DNA from: Pseudomonadota bacterium
GTDB taxonomy: Bacteria > Pseudomonadota > Alphaproteobacteria > Acetobacterales > Acetobacteraceae
NCBI GenBank assembly: GCA_021841985.1
Contig: JAKCCP010000251.1
Coordinates: 1 to 6,097, forward strand
Length of the DNA: 6,097 nt
Direction of reading: 5' to 3'
Below the pieces are notes generated by a model. It ran no database searches. It saw only the letters and a list, made by a program, of their open reading frames with translations, and was not told the DNA's origin. Position 1 is the first letter of the stretch, and the number at the start of each line of letters is the position of its first letter. The position numbers and the translations under genes are program-made. Shown in pieces: positions 1-6,097 of this stretch.

Positions 1-1417
1 GATCTACCGCCCCGATCTCCGGCCGGAGCGCGTTCGAGACCATCTCGCGCAGCCAGCCGGGCGCGATCACGTCGATATCGTTGTTGAGCAGCAGCAGGAT
101 TTCCCCCCTCGCCGCGGCGACGGCGCGGTTATTGAGGCGGGAATAGTTGAACGGGCCCGGCATCGGCAAAACCCGCACCCGCCGGTCATGCGCGAGCCGG
201 GCGTAAAGCGCCGCCGTCGCCGGCTCGCGGCTGTCGTTATCGGCGATGATCACCTCGATCGCCGGGTAATCCGTCCGCGTCAGCACGCCGTCGAGACAGC
301 GTTCCAGCAATTCCGCCCGGTCGCGGGTCGGGATGATGACCGAAACCAGCGGCGCCGTGGCGGGCAGCGGCCAGGCGATGCGATGGCGGTTTTCGCCCGC
401 GATGGGCACGGCTTCGGCGGCGATCCCGCATCGTTCGAGATGGCGCGCGACGGCGGCGCGATCGAGCGCCGCCGTTTCCGCTGTCTCTCGCTCGTCGGGC
501 GCCTCGTCGCGGCGGCGATGGCAGAGCACGCTCGGGATATGGCGGATGCGGGCAGCGCCAGCGGCGAAAGCCAACGCCAACGCCGCTTCATGCCATGGTG
601 GCGCCGCGCCATCCGCCGGCAACCCGCCGATCCGGGCAACGAGATCAGACCGATAGGCGCTGAGCCCGGTGAGATAATCCTGCGCCAGCAGCAGATCGGG
701 GTCGAAATCCGGCTTGAAATAGGGCGCCGATCGCCGCCCCTCGGCGTCGATCTGATCCTCGTCGGCATAGAGCAGTTCAGCCTCGGGATGGGCGTTGATC
801 TCGGTCGCGAGTTCATGGAGCGCCTGCGGCGGCAGGAGATCGCCGGCCATGATCGGCACCACCCAGCGCGCCAACGGCGCCGTCCTCGGCTCCGGAAAAT
901 CGCCGGCGCCATCATAGCGCTCGGCCTCGGTGGTGATGAGACGGAGCCGGGTGTCAGCGGCGGCGGCGCGTTCGAGGCCGCGTTGCTGCGGACCCGGCAA
1001 GGCGCCGCGCGCGGCGATCACCAATCGCCAATGGGGATAAAGCTGGTTTTCCAGGGTGGCGATGGTCGCGCGGATACGCGCAAGCGATGCGTCATGCGCC
1101 GGCATGAACAGCAGGAAATCGGGATGGATCGGCAATTGCCCGAGATGGCGGGCGATCGCGGCCCGATCGGCGGGCAGCAGCCGGTCATATTTGGCGATCC
1201 AGTTTTCGTAGGCGTTGGGGTTCTTGTGCTCGAAAACCGGCATCAGAAAGCGCCGCACCGGGCGCCACAACATCCGGAGCACGGCGCCGAGAGCACGGTT
1301 GCGCCGCGCGAGCGCGCGCCCGGTCCGGATGCAGGCGAGCGAGAAATCGGCCAGCGACAGCTTGCGCCGCGGTCCGCCGCCAGAATGATTGTCCGCGGAA
1401 AGGTTCGTCATCGGCAT
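1..1417 (-). CDS. Two-domain family 2 glycosyltransferase, 3' end missing
   Basis: Probable cytoplasmic glycosyltransferase that transfers nucleotide-activated sugars to a growing surface glycan; donor and acceptor cannot be told. The frame is open from ATG 1417 to the window edge, giving 472 visible residues. A basic N-terminus (about 1-60) precedes a first GT-A-like domain (about 100-330) with an acidic cluster at D219-E220-D221 and the family's KPDFDPDLLL stretch from K235. A second GT-A domain starts at L357 (VSVIIPTRDR), with DND at 393-395, PFNYSRLNN, and LLLLNNDID, whose NND (445-447) sits at the metal-binding DxD position. The second domain is cut, so the full protein is probably more than 600 residues. 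Upstream in frame is a TGA at 1454-1456 and no earlier start, so translation begins at ATG 1417 or ATG 1411. Neither has a Shine-Dalgarno sequence, which is odd. It is divergent from the glycosyltransferase gene at 1704. The family call is firm; the role in O-antigen, capsule or similar is inferred. Confidence 0.9.
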   Translation of the reverse strand, partial: MPMTNLSADNHSGGGPRRKLSLADFSLACIRTGRALARRNRALGAVLRMLWRPVRRFLMPVFEHKNPNAYENWIAKYDRLLPADRAAIARHLGQLPIHPDFLLFMPAHDASLARIRATIATLENQLYPHWRLVIAARGALPGPQQRGLERAAAADTRLRLITTEAERYDGAGDFPEPRTAPLARWVVPIMAGDLLPPQALHELATEINAHPEAELLYADEDQIDAEGRRSAPYFKPDFDPDLLLAQDYLTGLSAYRSDLVARIGGLPADGAAPPWHEAALALAFAAGAARIRHIPSVLCHRRRDEAPDERETAETAALDRAAVARHLERCGIAAEAVPIAGENRHRIAWPLPATAPLVSVIIPTRDRAELLERCLDGVLTRTDYPAIEVIIADNDSREPATAALYARLAHDRRVRVLPMPGPFNYSRLNNRAVAAARGEILLLLNNDIDVIAPGWLREMVSNALRPEIGAVD

Positions 1418-1482
1418 GGCAGGGGCAGAAGGCTCATCCGCGATTTTTCCGGATCACGTGTAATGCTCATAATGTCTTGCAT
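1408..1482 (-). CDS. Possible 24-residue leader ORF coupled to the glycosyltransferase start
   Basis: A short open frame runs from ATG 1482 (or the in-frame ATG 1470, giving 20 residues) to TGA 1408-1410. Its stop overlaps ATG 1411 of the downstream glycosyltransferase as ATGA, the usual arrangement for translational coupling. An AGGGG at 1483-1487 lies 12 nt before ATG 1470, which is longer than ideal, and directly abuts ATG 1482. The peptide has no recognisable motif. The idea rests on the overlap and on the lack of a ribosome-binding site for the main gene; chance is quite possible in a frame this short. Confidence 0.2.
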   Translation of the reverse strand: MQDIMSITRDPEKSRMSLLPLPCR

Positions 1483-1703
1483 CCCCTAGTAACATGCCAG
1501 ACCGGCGCAGACAAAACAAACTTGCCGCCGACAATCAGATGATAAAATATCGCCATTCGTTATAAAATAGACGCATGCCAAATAAAAAATGCGGCCCTGC
1601 TCAAAATTTTTTTGACCCGCCGCCGCGTTGCGATCATCCCCGACCCAGGCCAAACTCCGCGCCCCGGCGTTCGACCGACTCCGGTGACACAAAGGCCGCT
1701 CCG
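1418..1703. promoter_or_regulatory. Divergent intergenic region with AT-rich core
   Basis: This 286-bp gap separates two divergent glycosyltransferase genes and should hold both promoters. Positions about 1531-1615 are strikingly AT-rich against the GC-rich surroundings. On the plus strand, TTGCCG (1522-1527) stands 15 bp before TAAAAT (1543-1548) or 17 bp before AAATAT (1545-1550). A second -10-like TATAAAAT lies at 1561-1568 without a good -35. On the minus strand, TATCAT (complement of 1539-1544) is a -10-like hexamer, also without a convincing -35. ATAAAATA occurs twice, exactly 20 bp apart (1542-1549, 1562-1569). TCAAAA/TTTTGA is an inverted repeat with a 3-nt centre at 1601-1615. No convincing gene other than the mini-ORF lies here. 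The promoter role is likely from context; individual hexamers are weak. Confidence 0.5.
1691..1695 (+). promoter_or_regulatory. Ribosome-binding site deciding the start at 1704
   Basis: AAAGG lies 8 nt before ATG 1704. The frame is open upstream to an ATG at 1575, but that extension would be translated from the AT-rich promoter core, is rich in Pro/Arg with no family resemblance, and has no ribosome-binding site. The start at 1704 is therefore preferred. Confidence 0.55.
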
Positions 1704-4700
1704 ATGGATGACATTCTTGCTTGCGCGTCCCATGACGCGCCGTTTCGCGCCTTGCCGCCGGCGCTCGCCCATGCCTGGCTGCTCGCCGCCCATCTTTGCC
1801 GCGGCCGGGACGTCGTCGCGGTGCTGCCCCATGCGCAGGCGACCGGGCCGGCCGTGGTCGCCTGCGCGGCAAAGTCGCTCCGCCTGGTGGTGCGCGGCGA
1901 GGTCGAGCGGGGACGCGAGGCGCTTCCCGCGGGCGCTGCCGACGCGGCCCTCTGCCTCGATACCCTGGAGCGGAGCGCCGATCCGGCGGCGCTTCTCGCA
2001 ACGCTCCGCGCCGCCTTGCGCCCGGGCGGCTTCGTTCTCGTCAGCGCCCGCGACCGCGACGTCGTCTCACCCCCGCCGCCCCCCCTGGGGGCCTACCGCC
2101 ATGCCTTCTCGCGCGCCGATCTCGCCGGGCTGCTCGGCGCCGCCTTCGCCCATGTCGCGCTCGTGCCCCAACGCGGCTTCGCCGGCTTCGCCGCCCTCCC
2201 CGAGACACCGCGCGGCGCGCTCGTGTTCGATCACGCCACGCCGGATGCGACCATTGCCTCACCCACCCTGCCGCGCGCGCCGTTTCTGCTCGCCCTCGCC
2301 AGCGACACGCCGCTTCCCGCGCTGCCGGCGAGCCTGCTCCTGCGCGATGATTTCGCCGCCGTCGAAACCCTCCGCGCCGAGGCCGAGCAGGCCCGCGCCC
2401 TGGCGGCCCGCGACCACGCGATGATCGGCACCATCGCCGCGCGCATCGAGCGGCTGGAAGCCGAGATCGCGCGTTTGACGGCGAGTGCGCGCGAGGCCGA
2501 AGGCGAAGCCGCCGCGCTCCGCGCCGATCAGGCGAAACTGCTCGCCCTCGCCGGTCTCGGCCAGCGCCTGCGCGTCATCCAGCGCGGCTTCGGCGTGGCC
2601 CTCCGCGCGGCGCGAGAGGGCCGAACCCTCGCGCGCACGCGCCGCCATCGCGATGGACAGAAAATCGCCCTGCTTTCCGCAAGCCCGCTTTTCGACCGCG
2701 CCTGGTATCTGACCCGCAACCCGGAGGTCGCGGCGAGCGGGATCGATCCGGTGTGCCATTACGTCACCGATGGCGCCTTTCTCGGCTATGATCCCGGGCC
2801 GGATTTCTCGACGCTCGATTATTTCGCGCTCAATCCCGACGTGATTTCCGCCGAGGTCAATCCGCTCGAACATTACGAGCGTTTCGGCCGCGCCGAGAAC
2901 CGCGCGATCCGCCCGGCGCGGCGCGATGCCGGGCCGCTGCCTGCGTCCGCGCCGGCGGCCGGGCAAGCCGCGCCGGCGCTCCGCGTCGCCATCCTCTCGG
3001 GCGAGGCGGAGACGCCCGGCCACACCTATCGCGTGATCCGCCTCGCCGACGCCCTCCGCGCCCAGGGCGCGATCGTGAGCACCCATGCGCCGACCACGAA
3101 AGACGGCAAGCCGGTCGCCGGCGAGAAGCTCGCCGATCGCATCGGCGTCGTCGATCTCCTCATCATCTGGCGCCTCGGCTGGAGCGCCGAACTCCGCGAT
3201 ATCGTCGAGCGGGCGCGGGCGGTGGGCGCGCGGCTCGTGCTCGATGTCGATGATCTGATGTTCGACGCCGAACACGCCTCGCCCGACGTGATCGACGGCA
3301 TCCGCACCCGCGGCCTCGATCCCGCCGCCGTCAAGGGGCATTTCCTCGCCGTCCAGGAGACCTTGAAGGCGATGGATTTCGCCATCACGCCGACGCATTT
3401 CCTCGCCGGTGAAGTCCAGCGCTGGGCGATCCCGGCCTTCGTCATCCCGAACGGCTTCGACCGCGAGAATTGGTGGCTGGCGCGGCTCGCCGTTCGCGCC
3501 CGCCGGCTCGCGGCGCCGGACGGGCTGATCCGCCTCGGCTATGCCAGCGGCAGCCGCACCCATCAGCGCGATTTCAAGCGCGCCTCGGGCGCGGTCGCGC
3601 GGATTCTCGCCGCCCGGCCGCAATGCCGGCTGGTGCTGTTCCGCCATGGCCCCTGGCCCACCCTCGATAGCGAGGAATTTCCCGAATTGATCGGGGTCGA
3701 GGATCAGATCGAGTGGCGGGCGACGGTGCCGGTCGCGGAATTGCCGCGCGAACTCGCCCGCTTCGATGTCAATCTCGCGCCGCTCGAAGCCGGCAATCCG
3801 TTTTGCGAGGCGAAAAGCGAGTTGAAATATTTCGAGGCGGCGCTGGCCGGCGTACCCTCGATCTGCTCGCCGACGGCGCCGTTCCGCCGCGCGGTGCGGG
3901 AGGGCGAAACCGGGTTTCTCGCCGCCGACGAGGATGCCTGGCACACGGCGTTGCTCACCCTGGTCGATGACGCGGCGCTCAGGGCACGCATCGCCGAGCG
4001 CGCCTATCTCCATTGCCTCTGGGCGTATGGACCGGAGCGGCGGGGGGAAATGGCGGCGAGCTTTCTCGATCAGGTGCTGCGCCCCGGCCGCCAGGCGGCG
4101 CGGCAATTCGCGCTCGATATCGCGCTCGCCGCCCGCCCCGCGCCGGCCCTGCCCGCGCTCCCCGAGAGCGAGATCGTCTTCGCTCATGACACGCTGGCCC
4201 GCGGCGTCGCGACCGTCGTCGTGCCGCTCTACAATTATGCCGGCTACGTCGCCGAAACGCTGGACTCGATCGAGGCGCAGACTTTGTCCGCGCTCGATCT
4301 GATCGTTGTCGATGACGCCTCGACCGATTCCTCCCTCACCGTCGCCAGGGATTGGCTCGCCGCCCATCACGCCCGCTTCGGCCGCGCGCTGCTTCTGCGC
4401 AACAAACAGAATGCCGGCCTCGCGCGCACCCGCAACGCCGGTTTCGCGCAGGCCGAGACGCCGTATGTCATGCCGTTCGACGCCGATAACATCCTCCTCC
4501 CCGACTGTCTCGTCCGCTGCCTCGCCGCGATCGAGGAAAGCGGCGCCGCCTTCGCCTATCCGACGATGCAGCGTTTCGGCGGCGCCGACGATATTTTCGC
4601 GAACCTCCCCTATGACCCGATCCGCCTCGCCCCCGGCAATTACATCGACGCGACCGCCCTGGTGCGCCTCGCCGCCTGGGCGGCGATCGGCGGCTATCAC

Positions 4701-4952
4701 GATATTCGCCCGACGGGGTGGGAGGATTTCGATTTCTGGTGCCGCCTCGCCGAGGCCGGCTTTTTTGGCGTGCATGTCGATCAGCCGCTGGTGCGCTATC
4801 GCGTGCATCAAACCTCGATGCTGCGCACCGTCACCAATATCGAGGACAATCTGCGCACGCTGCGTGGCAAAATGCGGCGGCTCCATCCCTGGACATTGGA
4901 GGGGCGCGTCGTGGGCCCACCCTCCGGGGCCCACCCTCCGGGGATTGAGTGA
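1704..4952 (+). CDS. Modular glycosyltransferase: methyltransferase-like, coiled coil, GT4-type and GT2 domains
   Basis: A 1082-residue, probably cytoplasmic enzyme likely to add two sugars in surface-glycan synthesis. Residues about 20-185 resemble a class I methyltransferase: the later motifs are visible (AADAALCLDTLE from about 79, LRPGGFVLVS at 105-114), but the glycine-rich SAM loop is not recognisable. Residues about 218-280 form an Ala/Glu/Arg-rich coiled coil. Residues 329-400 hold two short NP(D/E)V repeats. A GT-B/GT4-type domain spans about 426-790, with DVDDLMFD at 514-521, IPNGFD near 581, LGYASGSRTHQRDF from 611 and NPFCEAKSELKYFEAALAGVP from 698. The first Glu of the usual EX7E motif is displaced (E702 rather than 703, with E711). 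A GT2/GT-A domain runs from 836 (ATVVVPLYNY), with D870-D871, DAD at 926-928 and the catalytic-type WEDFDFW (E1007, D1008). Sugars are unknown. It is divergent from the minus-strand glycosyltransferase; the pairing supports a glycan locus. Confidence 0.92.
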   Translation: MDDILACASHDAPFRALPPALAHAWLLAAHLCRGRDVVAVLPHAQATGPAVVACAAKSLRLVVRGEVERGREALPAGAADAALCLDTLERSADPAALLATLRAALRPGGFVLVSARDRDVVSPPPPPLGAYRHAFSRADLAGLLGAAFAHVALVPQRGFAGFAALPETPRGALVFDHATPDATIASPTLPRAPFLLALASDTPLPALPASLLLRDDFAAVETLRAEAEQARALAARDHAMIGTIAARIERLEAEIARLTASAREAEGEAAALRADQAKLLALAGLGQRLRVIQRGFGVALRAAREGRTLARTRRHRDGQKIALLSASPLFDRAWYLTRNPEVAASGIDPVCHYVTDGAFLGYDPGPDFSTLDYFALNPDVISAEVNPLEHYERFGRAENRAIRPARRDAGPLPASAPAAGQAAPALRVAILSGEAETPGHTYRVIRLADALRAQGAIVSTHAPTTKDGKPVAGEKLADRIGVVDLLIIWRLGWSAELRDIVERARAVGARLVLDVDDLMFDAEHASPDVIDGIRTRGLDPAAVKGHFLAVQETLKAMDFAITPTHFLAGEVQRWAIPAFVIPNGFDRENWWLARLAVRARRLAAPDGLIRLGYASGSRTHQRDFKRASGAVARILAARPQCRLVLFRHGPWPTLDSEEFPELIGVEDQIEWRATVPVAELPRELARFDVNLAPLEAGNPFCEAKSELKYFEAALAGVPSICSPTAPFRRAVREGETGFLAADEDAWHTALLTLVDDAALRARIAERAYLHCLWAYGPERRGEMAASFLDQVLRPGRQAARQFALDIALAARPAPALPALPESEIVFAHDTLARGVATVVVPLYNYAGYVAETLDSIEAQTLSALDLIVVDDASTDSSLTVARDWLAAHHARFGRALLLRNKQNAGLARTRNAGFAQAETPYVMPFDADNILLPDCLVRCLAAIEESGAAFAYPTMQRFGGADDIFANLPYDPIRLAPGNYIDATALVRLAAWAAIGGYHDIRPTGWEDFDFWCRLAEAGFFGVHVDQPLVRYRVHQTSMLRTVTNIEDNLRTLRGKMRRLHPWTLEGRVVGPPSGAHPPGIE
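2688..2903 (+). repeat. Two protein-level NPDV/NPLxHY repeats inside the modular glycosyltransferase
   Basis: Residues 329-400 of the protein contain two related units of about 35-40 residues. The first reads FDRAWYLTRNPEVAASGIDP followed by VCHYVTDGA. The second reads STLDYFALNPDV, then NPLEHYERFGRAENR. The shared pattern is aromatic-Tyr-Leu/Phe, x, x-NP(D/E)V, (N/D)P, HY, G. This module is known from multidomain glycosyltransferases and other surface-associated bacterial proteins, where its exact function is unclear. Here it links the coiled coil to the GT4-type domain, so a spacer or protein-contact role is a reasonable inference. Confidence 0.7.
4913..4940 (+). repeat. Tandem 14-bp direct repeat at the 3' end of the modular glycosyltransferase gene
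   Basis: GGGCCCACCCTCCG occurs twice back to back (4913-4926 and 4927-4940), followed by GGG. The first copy is part of the perfect 10-bp palindrome GTGGGCCCAC (4911-4920). Because 14 is not a multiple of three, the second copy changes the reading frame of the final codons. With a single copy the protein would end in PPSGD at the TGA at 4946-4948; with two it ends in GAHPPGIE. This looks like a slippage or small-duplication event in a tolerant C-terminal tail. Confidence 0.85.
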
Positions 4953-4973
4953 CCAGCGAGGCTGGGCCATAAA
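4945..4973 (+). promoter_or_regulatory. Candidate sigma-70-type promoter for the ABC transporter operon
   Basis: TTGAGT (4945-4950) and CATAAA (4968-4973) are separated by 17 bp, and each matches the consensus hexamers at four positions. The -35 element would overlap the last codons of the preceding glycosyltransferase gene. Transcription would start near 4980, just before the hairpin and ribosome-binding site of the binding-protein gene. The position fits an independent operon; the match alone is modest. Confidence 0.35.
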
Positions 4974-4982
4974 AGAAAATAT

Positions 4983-4999
4983 CCCCGCATCGGGCGGGG
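4983..4999 (+). other. GC-rich hairpin in the leader of the binding-protein gene
   Basis: CCCCGC (4983-4988) pairs perfectly with GCGGGG (4994-4999) around a 5-nt loop. On the plus strand it is followed by TAAATAAAACC, not a T-run, so it is a poor forward intrinsic terminator. On the minus strand the hairpin is followed by a T-rich tract (complement of 4970-4982), so it could stop antisense transcription. It ends 11 nt before the GGGAGG ribosome-binding site and may instead stabilise or modulate the mRNA leader. Confidence 0.45.
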
Positions 5000-5020
5000 T
5001 AAATAAAACCGGGAGGAAAC

Positions 5021-5992
5021 ATGCAACGCCGATCCTTGCTGCAAGCCGCCGCCGGAATTGCCGCCCTCGGCGCCCTGCCGGTGGCCGCGCGGGCCGCGGA
5101 AAAAACCGTCGTCTATCTCACGCCCGGGCTCGATCTGCCGTTCTGGCGCTATCTCGCCAAGGGCATCGGCGATACCGCCAAGGCGCAGGGCTATGGCTTC
5201 ACCGCCCTCGACAGCCACAACAACGCCGCGACGCAATTGAAAAACGCGCAGGACGTGATCGCCCGGGGCGTTGCCGGCATCTGCATCTCGCCGACCGACA
5301 GTTCGACGGCCCCGGCGGTGCTCGGCCTCGCGGAGAAGGCCAACATCCCGGTGGTCGTCTCCGATATCGGCACCAATTCCGGCGAATACGTCTCTTTCGT
5401 GATTTCGGACAATTTCGACGGCGCCTATGGCATCGGCAAAGTCTTGGCATCCAAGATCAAGGCCAAGGGCTGGCAGGATGGCAGTTACGGCATGGTCACC
5501 ATCAGCCAGGCGCGCAAGAACGGCCAGGCACGCACCGCCGGCTTCCGCACCGCGATGCGCGAGGCCGGCATCACCAAGGAAGTGCCGCTGCAACAGATGC
5601 AATCCTACACCACCGATGAAACCTTCCGCTTCGTCCAGGACATGCTGACCGCGCATCCCGATCTTCGCGGCTTGTTCGTCCAGACCGACCAGCCGACCAC
5701 CGGCGCCTTGCGCGCGATCAAGGCGGCGCGGCGCGAGGGGCAGATCCTGGTCGCCGCCTTCGACGGCACGCCGGAACTGGTGCAGCTCATCAAGGCCGGC
5801 CAGGTGGTCGGCTCGGGAATGCAGCAGCCCTATGAGATGGGCGTGAAATCGGCGGAAGCCCTGCTCGCCCATTTCCGTGGCGCGAGCGTGCCCAAGCAGA
5901 CCTCGGTGCCGATCCTGGTGATCACCAGCGAGAACGTCGATCGCATGCTGCCGGTCATCAAGCGCACGGTATTCGCCGGCGAAATGGCCTGA
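5021..5992 (+). CDS. Periplasmic sugar-type ABC transporter substrate-binding protein
   Basis: A 323-residue periplasmic binding protein of the ribose/galactose type (type 1 fold, Peripla_BP_4-like) that should capture a small ligand, most likely a sugar or sugar derivative, for an inner-membrane ABC importer. The N-terminus is a signal peptide: RR at 3-4, a hydrophobic Leu/Ala core, and an ARA cleavage site near A25. The RRSLLQ context is compatible with Tat export but not decisive. The mature part has PFW (40-42), SPTDSS from S90, SDIGTNSGEY with D115, FDGTPE with D248 and GMQQPYEMG from about 266; aromatic and Asp residues at such places commonly line the sugar cleft in this fold. The start is well supported by GGGAGG at 5011-5016. 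The ATPase gene follows with overlapping stop and start, showing an operon. The ligand cannot be read from sequence. Confidence 0.92.
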   Translation: MQRRSLLQAAAGIAALGALPVAARAAEKTVVYLTPGLDLPFWRYLAKGIGDTAKAQGYGFTALDSHNNAATQLKNAQDVIARGVAGICISPTDSSTAPAVLGLAEKANIPVVVSDIGTNSGEYVSFVISDNFDGAYGIGKVLASKIKAKGWQDGSYGMVTISQARKNGQARTAGFRTAMREAGITKEVPLQQMQSYTTDETFRFVQDMLTAHPDLRGLFVQTDQPTTGALRAIKAARREGQILVAAFDGTPELVQLIKAGQVVGSGMQQPYEMGVKSAEALLAHFRGASVPKQTSVPILVITSENVDRMLPVIKRTVFAGEMA

Positions 5993-6097
5993 TGGCGAGC
6001 GTGGCGGCGGCGCGGGAGGCGGCTCTTGCCCCGCCGCCGCTGCTCCAGGCGAGCGGGATCGAGAAAACCTTTGGCTCGACGCGCGCCCTCGCCGGGG
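5992..6097 (+). CDS. Sugar ABC transporter ATP-binding protein, N-terminus only
   Basis: The first 35 codons of an ATPase gene, cut by the right edge. After an Ala/Pro-rich leader of about 16 residues comes LLQASGIEKTFGSTRALAG. This is the typical opening strand pattern (I.K.FG...AL.G) of ABC ATPases of the ribose/galactose importer group (RbsA/MglA-like). The Walker A motif would lie just beyond the window. ATG 5992 overlaps the TGA of the binding-protein gene by one base (TGATG), suggesting translational coupling and a shared transcript. In this family the protein is usually about 500 residues with two ATPase halves, followed by a permease gene; that continuation is expected, not seen. Confidence 0.85.
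   Translation, partial: MASVAAAREAALAPPPLLQASGIEKTFGSTRALAG

Noticed and set aside
188..1489. A 433-codon open frame on the plus strand opposite the left glycosyltransferase
   Set aside because: Its product is Arg/Gly-rich with no family motif, while the minus strand encodes clear GT-A motifs (VSVIIPTRDR, NND). It is a GC-bias shadow of the real gene.
1612..1640. Promoter with TTGACC (1612-1617) as -35
   Set aside because: The -35 match is good, but no acceptable -10 hexamer is found 15-19 bp downstream.
1575..1703. N-terminal extension of the modular glycosyltransferase from ATG 1575
   Set aside because: It would translate the AT-rich promoter core, has no ribosome-binding site and encodes Pro/Arg-rich sequence unlike the domain that follows; ATG 1704 has AAAGG at a good distance.
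1486..2001. A 171-codon minus-strand frame crossing the intergenic region
   Set aside because: It is mostly antisense to the start of the modular glycosyltransferase, Arg/Pro-rich, with a tail from the AT-rich gap; no motif or ribosome-binding site supports it.
2259..4970. A 903-codon open frame antisense to the modular glycosyltransferase
   Set aside because: Length alone is impressive, but the product is low-complexity Arg/Gly/Glu/Ala sequence with no recognisable domain, and the plus strand carries unmistakable glycosyltransferase domains. Strong G/C third-position bias opens the antisense frame.
4983..5005. Forward intrinsic terminator for the glycosyltransferase gene
   Set aside because: The stem is good, but the sequence after it on the plus strand is TAAATAAAACC, with no T-run, so it was recorded only as a hairpin.
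4306..5619. A 437-codon plus-strand frame bridging the glycosyltransferase and binding-protein genes
   Set aside because: It is an out-of-frame reading of two well-supported genes, Arg/Pro/Ser-rich and without domains; the true frames have the motifs and the ribosome-binding site at 5011-5016.
4808..5872. A 354-codon minus-strand frame across the binding-protein gene
   Set aside because: It is antisense to a clear periplasmic binding protein with signal peptide and ribosome-binding site; its own product shows no family pattern.

Overview
The window is GC-rich DNA with strong G/C third-position bias (GCC, CGC, ATC, GAT, CTC codons). It suggests an alphaproteobacterium, possibly of the Acetobacteraceae type; that is an inference from composition and gene style, not a demonstrated assignment. 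There are four genes, two of them cut by the window edges, plus two regulatory gaps. No RNA gene, insertion sequence, integrase or CRISPR array was seen.

Left part (1-1417, minus strand): the first 472 codons of a large glycosyltransferase with two successive GT-A-type domains. It is of the kind found in clusters making O-antigen, capsule or other surface polysaccharide, and it runs off the left edge. Middle (1418-1703): a divergent intergenic region with a sharply AT-rich core, the most likely place for the promoters of the two flanking glycosyltransferase genes. Then (1704-4952, plus strand): a 1082-residue modular protein. In order it has a degenerate methyltransferase-like domain, a coiled coil, two copies of a short 'NPDV...NPL.HY...GR' repeat, a GT4/GT-B-type glycosyltransferase domain and a C-terminal GT2/GT-A domain. 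The two divergent genes together look like one end of a surface-glycan assembly locus.

Right part (4953-6097, plus strand): after a 68-bp gap with a candidate promoter, a hairpin and a strong ribosome-binding site, a sugar-type ABC import operon begins. Its first gene is a ribose/galactose-like periplasmic binding protein with a signal peptide. The ATPase gene follows with a one-base stop/start overlap (TGATG) and is cut by the right edge. This operon is probably functionally separate from the glycosyltransferases, so the gap near 4953-5020 is likely a boundary between two units.

Nothing seen amounts to a clearly new system. The most interesting items are the five-part architecture of the 1082-residue protein with a methyltransferase-like domain that lacks its cofactor loop, the start region of the minus-strand gene (a possible coupled mini-ORF), and a 14-bp tandem duplication at the 3' end of the modular glycosyltransferase gene that changes its last residues.
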